Assembly: GCA_021776785.1 (NCBI GenBank)
Contig: JAJFFF010000049.1
Coordinates: 124,001 to 188,000 of the forward strand
Reading direction: 5' to 3'
Origin: Planctomycetota bacterium
GTDB taxonomy: Bacteria; Planctomycetota; PLA2
Length of the DNA stretch: 64,000 bases
Shown here in pieces: positions 42,256-49,454 of the stretch. The number at the start of each line of letters is the position of its first letter. Within the stretch, counting starts at the first letter, position 1. Under the pieces are notes generated by a model. The model saw only the letters and a program-made list of their open reading frames with translations. It made no database searches and was not told where the DNA came from. The position numbers and the translations under genes were made by a program.

Positions 42256-44334
42256 ATGCGCTTTCCCAAGCATTCACTATTGAGCCTGCTCATCGCGGCG
42301 CTGTTCGTCGGCGGCTGTAGCAGCTCAAAAAAGACTGGCGATCCGGCCGAACCGGTATTCTCCGTCGCGCTGTTCACCGCCCAGTCGGCGCAAGTTACGA
42401 ACTCGTACTTTCCGCTTGTCGCGGGTGCGATTCGGATCTACCAGTTTCAAAGCGAGGACGGACGCGAGACCGTCATTGAAGAGGTTCTCGAAGGTACGCG
42501 CCAAGTCGCAGGCGTCACGTGCGCCATCGTGCGCGTGCGTGAATATCTCGGCGATCTTTTGATCGAAGACACCGAGGACTGGTACGCCCAGGATCGAAGC
42601 GGCAACGTCTGGTACATGGGCGAAGCCGTGATCAACTACAACTACGACGATGAAGATGAGCTGGTGTCCACCGACACCGACGGTTCCTGGGAAGCAGGCC
42701 TGGACGTCGCGAGCGTCGGCTCGCTCGCGATTGCCGGCATCATCATGAAGGCGTCGTTCTCAATTGGCGATAAGTACGCGCAAGAGACGTATCTCGGCGA
42801 AGCTGAGGACACCGGCGAAATCGTCGCAACCAACGTGCTCGTTACGCTCGCGACCGGAATGTCGTATCGCTGCCTCCAAACGCGTGACATCAATCCGCTC
42901 GAGGCCGGATCGAACGAGTTTAAGTACTACGCACCGGGCGTTGGCCTCGTCGCCGAACACCCCGAATTCATGCCCGCCGAGCAAACCGAGCTCCTGATCG
43001 AACTCAACTTGTCCGAGTCCAGCATTCCGAATTTCGGCGCCGCGACGTTCACCAATCCCAGCAACATCACCAACAACTTCTTCCCGTTCGTGCCCGGCGA
43101 GGTCCAGACCTACGCCGTCAACACGGAAGACGGCGTCGAGACCGTGATCTCCGAAACACTCGACGAGACGCGTCTTGTCAACGGCCTCGCATGCCGTGTC
43201 GTCAAGGTGGAGGAGTACCTCGGTGAACTCTTGCTCGAAGAGACCCACGACTGGTACGCGCAAGACGATGCCGGCAACGTCTGGTACATGGGCGAGGACG
43301 TCGTGAACTTCGAGTACGACGACGAAGAGAGTGACGAGCCCACCGGCACCAACAACGAGGGTGCGTGGGAAGCGGGCGTCGATGGCGCCGTAGCCGGAAT
43401 TCTCATGTGGAACGCGCCCGTCATCGGACAGCCGTACTTCCAGGAATTCTACGAAGGTGAAGCCGAGGACATGGGCGTTGTCGTCCGAACCGGCGTCACC
43501 GTGACGGCGACGGACGGGCAGGTGTATACGGGCTGTATTCAAACGCTCGACTGGACACCGCTTTCGCCCGAGAGCGTCGAGTACAAGTACTACGCGCCGG
43601 GCATCGGAGTGATCCGCGAGCAATCGCTCGACGGCGAATCCGATCCTGTTGACATCCTCGGAACGTTCGACCGCGACACCGAACCTAGCTTGCCCGACTT
43701 CGGCGCTGCTGTGTTCACGAACCCGACACAAATCACGCACCCGCACTTGACGTACACACCCGGCACGAGCTGGGACTTCGAAGTCGAAACCGATGAAGGT
43801 ACCGAGACGATTCTTGTTGAGGTGCTCGCGACGACGCGCGTCGTCAACGGCGTGACATGTGTCATCGTCCGCGACCGCGTCTGGTTGGATGATGTCATCC
43901 AGGAAGACACGATGGACTGGTACGCGCAAGACGACGCCGGCAATGTCTGGTACATGGGCGAAGAAGTCGTGAACTACAACTACGAAGAAGACGGCGTCAC
44001 GCTGATCGATACCGATGCCGACGGATCGTGGGAATCGGGCGTCGACGGCGCGGTCGCCGGCATCCAGATGTGGGCGACGCCGCCGTTCGGCATGTCGTAC
44101 TACCAAGAGTTCTACCTGGATGAGGCCGAGGACATGGCGATCGTGATCCGCGACGGGGTCACGTTAACCCTCAGTGGAGGCCGCGTGTTTACAAACTGCC
44201 GCCAGGTGCTCGAGTGGACGCCGCTCGAAGGCTACGCCTTGGAGTACAAGTTCTACGCGCCCGGCGTCGGCCTGATTATCGAGCGCAAGCTCGACGGTCA
44301 GGAACTGGAACTCCTGCCCCCGGCCACGGAGTAG
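42256..44334 (+). CDS. Lipoprotein with one ~220-residue domain in triplicate
   Basis: A 692-residue lipoprotein from ATG 42256. The signal ends in lipobox 'LFVGGC' followed by Ser-Ser-Ser. Three homologous domains follow (about residues 35-255, 260-490 and 490-690). Each opens with a 'F...N..I(T)...' strand set and has a 'G.ETVI.E.L..TR.V.G..C.(I/V)V' segment. Each also has the near-identical hallmark 'DWYAQDxxGNVWYMGE', then an acidic Asn/Tyr stretch, 'GSWEAG(V/L)D' and a closing 'EYKYYAPG(V/I)G'. The three copies diverge elsewhere, so the triplication is old. The composition is acidic and beta-rich. Function unknown; it is probably exposed on the cell surface. A strong terminator follows. 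Confidence 0.92.
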   Translation: MRFPKHSLLSLLIAALFVGGCSSSKKTGDPAEPVFSVALFTAQSAQVTNSYFPLVAGAIRIYQFQSEDGRETVIEEVLEGTRQVAGVTCAIVRVREYLGDLLIEDTEDWYAQDRSGNVWYMGEAVINYNYDDEDELVSTDTDGSWEAGLDVASVGSLAIAGIIMKASFSIGDKYAQETYLGEAEDTGEIVATNVLVTLATGMSYRCLQTRDINPLEAGSNEFKYYAPGVGLVAEHPEFMPAEQTELLIELNLSESSIPNFGAATFTNPSNITNNFFPFVPGEVQTYAVNTEDGVETVISETLDETRLVNGLACRVVKVEEYLGELLLEETHDWYAQDDAGNVWYMGEDVVNFEYDDEESDEPTGTNNEGAWEAGVDGAVAGILMWNAPVIGQPYFQEFYEGEAEDMGVVVRTGVTVTATDGQVYTGCIQTLDWTPLSPESVEYKYYAPGIGVIREQSLDGESDPVDILGTFDRDTEPSLPDFGAAVFTNPTQITHPHLTYTPGTSWDFEVETDEGTETILVEVLATTRVVNGVTCVIVRDRVWLDDVIQEDTMDWYAQDDAGNVWYMGEEVVNYNYEEDGVTLIDTDADGSWESGVDGAVAGIQMWATPPFGMSYYQEFYLDEAEDMAIVIRDGVTLTLSGGRVFTNCRQVLEWTPLEGYALEYKFYAPGVGLIIERKLDGQELELLPPATE

Positions 44335-44375
44335 TTTCCGCCAAGACGTCGAGCCATCGGCAAACGATCATCGGC

Positions 44376-44410
44376 ATGGCGGCGTCCTTTCGGGCGCCGC
44401 CATTTTATTA
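44376..44410 (+). terminator. Rho-independent terminator
   Basis: ATGGCGGCG (44376-44384) pairs with CGCCGCCAT (44395-44403), the inner CC/GG extends it around a TTTC loop, and TTTTATT follows. It ends the triple-repeat lipoprotein transcript and overlaps the stop codon of the convergent gene. Confidence 0.9.
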
Positions 44411-45601
44411 GCCCTTGCCGGTGCGCAACGGCACCCACGCCACATTCAGGTTGCGCAACGCCTCGCGCTCATCGTCGGTGAGCGCGACGCGATCTCGGAT
44501 CGACTTGAATAGCGCGATCTGAAAGACCGCAGCGTCGGTCACGCGCTTCGCAGGTTCTAAGTCTTCGCTCTCGCGGATCGGCCCGGTGGGCTCGCGTTCC
44601 AAGTACGCATCCGGAATTCCTGCGCCCCATTCCGCGATTATCGGATCGAGTTGATCGCCCAACGATGGGCGCAGCACTTTACTGATCATCTGAATGCGCA
44701 CGGCCTGTTGCCACGTCGCGCGATCGGTGTGCTCGATGCGCTTGAAGTGCTCGTCCCACTGGATGGAACCGGAAAACAGATCCAGGCCGACGGTTCCTTT
44801 CACGCCGGCCGGGTAAAGCGCGGCGCGTTGCGCGTCGTCCAGCATGCTTTCGACGTCGCGGTAGAGACCGTCGTGGAGGCGCACCGAATCGACGCGCTTT
44901 TGCAGCTCAAACGTCTCCTTGTTGTAGCCCGCCTTGCGACGGGCATCCGCTTCGATGAACCGATGACCGATCTGTTCGAGCAGATCTTCTTGCTTCGCGG
45001 TCAACGGCACACCCGCGTTGCGCAGTGTAGCGTGAACGAGATTGACCGCGAACGCGGGATGCTCCCACGCTGCGCCCGCGGCTTCGCCCTTGATCGCCTC
45101 CGTGATGATCGCGCCGACGTGCTTGGTGAGCTCGCCGTAAAACTCCGGTCGCATTTTCTTCGTGCCGTGCGCGATGCCATGAGCATCCGCGAGGAGCGGC
45201 ATCAAGGCGGCGCTCGAACGACCGAGGTCGTTCCAAGAGACGGCATCGAGTCCTTTTTCGGTGTCGCGGTAGACGTAGCGCGGACTCTGTTTGCTTCGTT
45301 TCGTCGCACCGACCCCCGTGCCAGGCTTGGGTGCGCCCGCATCGTTGGAAGTCGTGCCCGCAGACGGCTTGTCGGCAGGAGAACGCCGCGCGACTTCGGT
45401 GCGCAGGCGCTCCATCTCTTTGAGTTGGCCTTGGACCCGCTCCTCAAGCTCCGCGTTGCGCCGGCTGAGAGAGGACTCGCCGCGGTCGGACGTGGTGCGA
45501 GAAGACAGGCGCGCGTTGTCGTCGCCGCCGCCGGCGAGATGCATGACGACCGCGCCGAGTATCGCTCCCACCGCGGTCGCCAGAAAGTGTTGCCGATTCA
45601 T
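44408..45601 (-). CDS. Hypothetical membrane-anchored coiled-coil protein
   Basis: A 397-residue protein from ATG 45601. An N-terminal helix ('FLATAVGAILGAVVMHLAGG') is followed by a coiled coil ('RRNAELEERVQGQLKEMERLRTEV', ~45-70). A low-complexity Ser/Thr/Gly/Pro linker then leads to an alpha-helical domain of ~280 residues with no recognised family ('SWNDLGRSSAALMPLLADA', 'WEHPAFAVNLVHATLRNAGVP', 'MLDDAQRAALYPAGV'). The 'LxxxQxxxxxP' spacing near 'LDDAQRAALYP' recalls helical proteins of the Spy/CpxP type, but this is weak. Confidence 0.78.
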   Translation of the reverse strand: MNRQHFLATAVGAILGAVVMHLAGGGDDNARLSSRTTSDRGESSLSRRNAELEERVQGQLKEMERLRTEVARRSPADKPSAGTTSNDAGAPKPGTGVGATKRSKQSPRYVYRDTEKGLDAVSWNDLGRSSAALMPLLADAHGIAHGTKKMRPEFYGELTKHVGAIITEAIKGEAAGAAWEHPAFAVNLVHATLRNAGVPLTAKQEDLLEQIGHRFIEADARRKAGYNKETFELQKRVDSVRLHDGLYRDVESMLDDAQRAALYPAGVKGTVGLDLFSGSIQWDEHFKRIEHTDRATWQQAVRIQMISKVLRPSLGDQLDPIIAEWGAGIPDAYLEREPTGPIRESEDLEPAKRVTDAAVFQIALFKSIRDRVALTDDEREALRNLNVAWVPLRTGKG

Positions 45602-45684
45602 CGCAAGTCTCCAAACGATTGGAAGGGGACGCTCATGCCGACGCTACTGCGACGTCGCGGTCTTATTCGTCCCGTCCCGCAAGA

Positions 45685-46671
45685 CTAGCGGTCGCGGCCG
45701 AGAATGTAGTTCGCCGCTTCGAGGAGCAACGCCACTTCCGGTGCCCCCGAAAAATGACGCAGTTCCGTGCGGGCCGACTCCACCATCGCGTCCGCCGTTT
45801 CGCGGGCCGATTCGATCGCGCCGAATTCGGCGAGCAGGGGCAGCACGCTGCGGCGTTGTTGGGCATCGTCGCTCCCGAATGCGGCGGCGAAACGCGCGCG
45901 GCCCTCGGGCGTCGCCCGTTCGCGTAACCGGAGCAACGGGAGCGTCATCTTGGCTTTCTCGAGATCGGTGCCGAGCGACTTCCCGACCGCGTCCTCATGA
46001 CCGGTCAGATCGAGAATGTCGTCAATAATCTGGAACGCGCTGCCGATGCGATATCCAAAGTTCGCAAGGGCGTCCTGATGTTCCCTCGAAGCCCCGGAAA
46101 GCTGCGCGCCGCAACGCAACGCGGCAGCGTAGAGCGCGGCCGTTTTGTCCTCGATGATGCGAAAGTACGTTTCTTCCGACATGTCGGCGTCGTGGCGGTG
46201 ATGCACCTGCAAGATCTCGCCGCGACACACGACCTCAACGATCTCGGCCAGATACCGCGACGAGAATCGATCCTCAAGCGCGGCCGCTTCTTTAAAACAT
46301 GTGGCGAACATGTAGTCGCCGAGCAGGACCGCCGTTTCGTTGCCCACGCGACGGCTGATCGTCTCCACCTGTCGCCGCATCGCCGACTCGTCCAAGATGT
46401 CGTCGTGGACCAGCGTCGCGGTATGGATCAGCTCGACGATCGCGCCCACCGTGTGATGCTGCGGCGTGACCGCCCCACACATCCGGCCGGCGATCACGGT
46501 GAGGGCGGGGCGCAACCGTTTGCCCGCGAATCGACCGACGTGGCGGAGCAGCGCCTCCATCGCGGGCGTGTGCGACGTGGTCATGCGCGTGATTTCGCGC
46601 TCGACGGCCTCCATGTCGGCGCGGATCGGCCCCAGGAGGCGGGTCAGCGGCGACGCGGTCTTTAGGGTCAT
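45685..46671 (-). CDS. Polyprenyl diphosphate synthase
   Basis: A 328-residue trans-isoprenyl diphosphate synthase from ATG 46671. The first Asp-rich motif is 'LVHDDILDESAMRR' and the second 'FQIIDDILDLTG', with 'GKRLRPAL' for IPP binding. It makes the long prenyl chain of a respiratory quinone (like IspB/HepT), which fits the UbiD-family decarboxylase elsewhere in the window. The residues before the first motif that set chain length ('ELIHTATL') are small, consistent with a long product. Confidence 0.95.
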   Translation of the reverse strand: MTLKTASPLTRLLGPIRADMEAVEREITRMTTSHTPAMEALLRHVGRFAGKRLRPALTVIAGRMCGAVTPQHHTVGAIVELIHTATLVHDDILDESAMRRQVETISRRVGNETAVLLGDYMFATCFKEAAALEDRFSSRYLAEIVEVVCRGEILQVHHRHDADMSEETYFRIIEDKTAALYAAALRCGAQLSGASREHQDALANFGYRIGSAFQIIDDILDLTGHEDAVGKSLGTDLEKAKMTLPLLRLRERATPEGRARFAAAFGSDDAQQRRSVLPLLAEFGAIESARETADAMVESARTELRHFSGAPEVALLLEAANYILGRDR

Positions 46672-46722
46672 GGCGGCATGATTCTAAAGAACGGGGCGCG
46701 CGCGCGCGAACGTCGCGCGCAG

Positions 46723-47136
46723 TTACTCCTTGTACTTCTCGCGGTTCTCGCGGTACCAGGCCCGCCACTCGTCGGCGGTTTCGCCGGCATCAGCGCCCGT
46801 GATGCGCCGGAGCTGCTTTAACGCCGTCTCGCGCGTCGTCGCGTTGTTGGTCTTCAGCGCCGAGATGAGGACCTCGATGGCCTCCGCGGTCACCTTGGGC
46901 GCGGGCGGGATGCCGGCGCGGCCGCTGATGCTCCGCAGCGCTCCCACGAGTTGGCCCATGTGGATCCGTGTGCGCAGGTTGTCCAGCATCGTGAGGGCGG
47001 ACGTGATGAACAAGAACGGAAAGATGATCCGCAGCGTCCACGGGTCGGAGAACCCGGGCGGCGGCTCGAAAAGGAAGTAGATCGCGCAGCCGAACATGAC
47101 CACGACGAGGAGGAGGGAGGCGGATGTGCGAGACAC
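46723..47136 (-). CDS. Hypothetical membrane protein
   Basis: A 137-residue protein starting at GTG 47136 with GGAGGGAGG shortly upstream. It has two transmembrane helices ('ASLLLVVVMFGCAIYFLF' and 'TLRIIFPFLFITSALTML') followed by a soluble helical segment. The latter ('AIEVLISALKTNNATTRETALKQLRRITG') is HEAT-like, then 'DEWRAWYRENREKYKE', the WxxWxxxN tail seen at the end of many planctomycete HEAT proteins. It ends 51 nt upstream of the polyprenyl synthase start and may be cotranscribed. Confidence 0.8.
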   Translation of the reverse strand: MSRTSASLLLVVVMFGCAIYFLFEPPPGFSDPWTLRIIFPFLFITSALTMLDNLRTRIHMGQLVGALRSISGRAGIPPAPKVTAEAIEVLISALKTNNATTRETALKQLRRITGADAGETADEWRAWYRENREKYKE

Positions 47137-47331
47137 TAAAACTCGTGGAAATCCTTGGCGGGCCCTGAGTTGCGGATAAACTTAGCGCCGATATCCTAGG
47201 CGGGGCCCGAGCCTCTCCCAAGCGTTGGTTTCCGAAGAATTGTCCGTGCCGGGTTGCTTTGACCGGTCGCTTTGACTGGGCCCCCTGGACTGGGAGACGC
47301 TTTTGGGAAACTCGCGCTCTCAACGCAGCAT

Positions 47332-47787
47332 ATGTCTTACACGATCATCGACACCTGCATCGGCTGCACCGCGTGCGCCAAAAAATGCCCCGTGGAGTGC
47401 ATTGCCGGCATCCGTAAGGAGCTCCACGTCATCGACCCGACGCTCTGCGTCGATTGCGGTTTGTGCGGCTACGTGTGCCCGGTGAACGCGATTTTGGACG
47501 ACACCGACCAGATCGCAACCCGCCTCAAGCCCAAAGAGACGCCCAAAGCCAAGGTCGATCCCGATCTTTGCACGGGTTGCGTCTTCTGCGTCGACGTCTG
47601 CCCCTATGACGCCCTCGCCATGGTCGACTACGACTCGGTGCCGGGCGTCAACATGGTGGCGGTGGTCGACCAGGACGCGTGCATGGGCTGCGATCACCTA
47701 TGCACATCGGTCTGCATCAAGGATGCGATCGAGTTGCACTTTGTGGATTCGAAGAAGTCGGGTCAACGAGCGCCTGTTGGCGCTTAG
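47332..47787 (+). CDS. Polyferredoxin with four 4Fe-4S motifs
   Basis: A 151-residue iron-sulfur protein from ATG 47332. There are four Cys clusters: 'CIGCTACAKKCPVECI', 'CVDCGLCGYVCPVNAI', 'CTGCVFCVDVCPYDAL' and 'CMGCDHLCTSVCIKDAI' (the last is C-x2-C-x3-C-x3-C). Paired like two bacterial 2[4Fe-4S] ferredoxin domains, it could hold up to four clusters and act as a low-potential electron carrier. No redox enzyme is adjacent to show its partner. The upstream start in the same frame would add 20 unlikely residues. Confidence 0.92.
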   Translation: MSYTIIDTCIGCTACAKKCPVECIAGIRKELHVIDPTLCVDCGLCGYVCPVNAILDDTDQIATRLKPKETPKAKVDPDLCTGCVFCVDVCPYDALAMVDYDSVPGVNMVAVVDQDACMGCDHLCTSVCIKDAIELHFVDSKKSGQRAPVGA

Positions 47788-47800
47788 CTTGCCGGGTCCA

Positions 47801-47850
47801 TCACAGGCTGTCCGGTGAGTCCGTTCGCGGGCTCACCGGACAGCCTGTGA
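47801..47850. terminator. Perfect 19-bp inverted repeat, probable bidirectional terminator
   Basis: The 19-bp arm 47801-47819 is the exact reverse complement of 47832-47850, around a 12-nt loop. It lies between the convergent polyferredoxin and ARPP-1-like genes. No T-runs, but the stem is the longest perfect one in the window. Confidence 0.65.
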
Positions 47851-47876
47851 AGCCATCGTTGGGCTGCGAGCGCTTG

Positions 47877-49073
47877 CTAACCGCCGCGGCGGCGTCGGAT
47901 GCGGTCGAGGAGGCGGCGCTCGTACTCGGTGAGGCGCCGACCGGAGTCCGAACGGCGTTCTAGTTCAGCGGCGCTGGCGTCCTCGTCCTCCTCCTCGGGC
48001 GGCTGGAGCGGTTTGGCATAGAGGCGTTGCTCAAAGGGGTCATAGGGAAAGACCAGCGCGTGAACGAGACGGTCGCCGTAGCCCGTGGCGTAGCCGTTGG
48101 TCCCGCCCGCCTTAAAGAGCAGCGCACTTCCCGCCGTCCCCGACGGAACCGCGAACGGTCGGTAGCGGAGTTTCGTCTGCAGCGTCGTGAGCAACGCGGC
48201 GGCCATCTTGGTCGCCTTGGCTAACGCATCGGCATCGCTCTTCGGAAGGGGGAAACCCACGCGTTCCGCGCGCAACTCAATCGCCGCGGCGGCGTATATG
48301 TGGGCGCGGACAAGTGCCTCGAACGAGGACAGAAGTAGCGCATGGTCGCCAAACACCTCGGCGCTGTAAACGCGGCCGCGCACCGCCGTAATGAATCCGA
48401 CGACGCGTTTGCCTGCGATATCGGGAAAGCTTGCGAACGCGGCTTGGCAGGTGACGCAGTACTTCGCCAACGCAGGCGCCTCGTCGATGGCAGCGAGTGA
48501 GAGGCGATCGTCGTCGCTCGGGCGAAAGTTCAGGAAGTGCGAAACGAACGTCGGCACGAGGTTTCGAGACGGGTTGGATATCGCGCGCTCGCGCAGGTAG
48601 GGCGGCGCAGGCGTGGGATGCATGCGGAACGCCAACGGCTTGGAGCGGTAGCGGCGCTGGTACTCCGCGGGCAGCATGTGGACTTCCTGCGTCTTGCCGG
48701 GCGGGATGATCAGGTCGCGCGGCGCCATGCGGTCGAGTTTTCCGCCGACGAGAATGGTGCCGCCCATCAGCAGGGCCGGCCGCTTCCCGCCGTTGGTCAC
48801 ATCGACGTTGTAGCGACGCTCGGGCCACCGGGGCTCGACAAACGTCAACTCCGACGCCCCGACACCGGGCGCGATCGCCAGCGAAGCGGGCGCCTTGTCG
48901 ATGATGAGCGGGATCAAGACGACCTGTCCCGACTGCACCGGATCGCCCAAGGACAATCGCGCGACCACGGAAGCGAAGAAGTTCTGATGCTTCGGAGCCG
49001 CGCCATCTTCGGCACGCACGGGCAAAAGCGCCATCAACAGAAAAAGGACGACCGGCGTTTTGAAATAGCGCAT
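47877..49073 (-). CDS. Exported ARPP-1-like protein
   Basis: A 398-residue protein with a signal peptide ('FLLMALLPVRA'). The mature part has 'GDPVQSGQVVLIPLIIDKAP', 'YNVDVTNGGKRPALLMGGTILVGGKLDR' (in pieces), 'DLIIPPGKTQEV' and 'GFITAVRGRVYSAEVFGDHALL', a pattern I associate with the ARPP-1 domain (ARG/rhodanese/phosphatase-superfamily-associated). This is from memory and tentative. The C-terminus is charged ('RRLTEYERRLLDRIRRRRGG'). Two Cys in 'YCVTCQ' could be a redox or metal site. Function unknown. Confidence 0.82.
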   Translation of the reverse strand: MRYFKTPVVLFLLMALLPVRAEDGAAPKHQNFFASVVARLSLGDPVQSGQVVLIPLIIDKAPASLAIAPGVGASELTFVEPRWPERRYNVDVTNGGKRPALLMGGTILVGGKLDRMAPRDLIIPPGKTQEVHMLPAEYQRRYRSKPLAFRMHPTPAPPYLRERAISNPSRNLVPTFVSHFLNFRPSDDDRLSLAAIDEAPALAKYCVTCQAAFASFPDIAGKRVVGFITAVRGRVYSAEVFGDHALLLSSFEALVRAHIYAAAAIELRAERVGFPLPKSDADALAKATKMAAALLTTLQTKLRYRPFAVPSGTAGSALLFKAGGTNGYATGYGDRLVHALVFPYDPFEQRLYAKPLQPPEEEDEDASAAELERRSDSGRRLTEYERRLLDRIRRRRGG

Positions 49074-49165
49074 GTACGCACCCTAGCAGGGAACGGCGGC
49101 CGCCCTAATCCGCGCGGGTCTACGCGGAGGATGGGCACGGCGATCGGCTTGGGCTCCAGCCAGGT

Positions 49166-49339
49166 CTAGCCGCCCGCGTTTTTTTGGAGGCTGAGGCCGA
49201 CGAGAAAGACCGCGACTCCTCCGACGAGGAAGCCTACTTCGAGCGTCATCGCGTTGGGTCCGCGCTCTCGTCCGAAGAGAAATCCCATGGGGAGCATCAC
49301 CAACGCCAAAATCTGCAGGGCACGGCCCAAAGTGCGCAT
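49166..49339 (-). CDS. Small two-helix membrane protein
   Basis: A 57-residue protein from ATG 49339 to TAG 49166-49168. Two hydrophobic helices ('ALQILALVMLPMGFLFG' and 'EVGFLVGGVAVFLVGLSL') flank a short charged loop ('RERGPNAMT'), and the end is 'QKNAGG'. The composition and length match a class of tiny membrane proteins common in planctomycete genomes. It sits between the ARPP-1-like gene and the divergent giant sensor gene (115 nt between starts). Function unknown. Confidence 0.7.
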   Translation of the reverse strand: MRTLGRALQILALVMLPMGFLFGRERGPNAMTLEVGFLVGGVAVFLVGLSLQKNAGG

Positions 49340-49454
49340 CCCGGGATGCTAGCGGTTTTGTGATGCGCGACAAGCCCCCAACCCGCCTCAACTTCATACA
49401 TTCCGCCACAATCCGCCGCTTGTCATATCCCGCTGAAATCAACATACTTAGGCA

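Noticed and set aside
46702..46720. GCGCGCGA/TCGCGCGC hairpin between the membrane protein and the polyprenyl synthase genes
   Set aside because: It is a CG-dinucleotide run of low complexity without a T-run; its symmetry is expected by composition.
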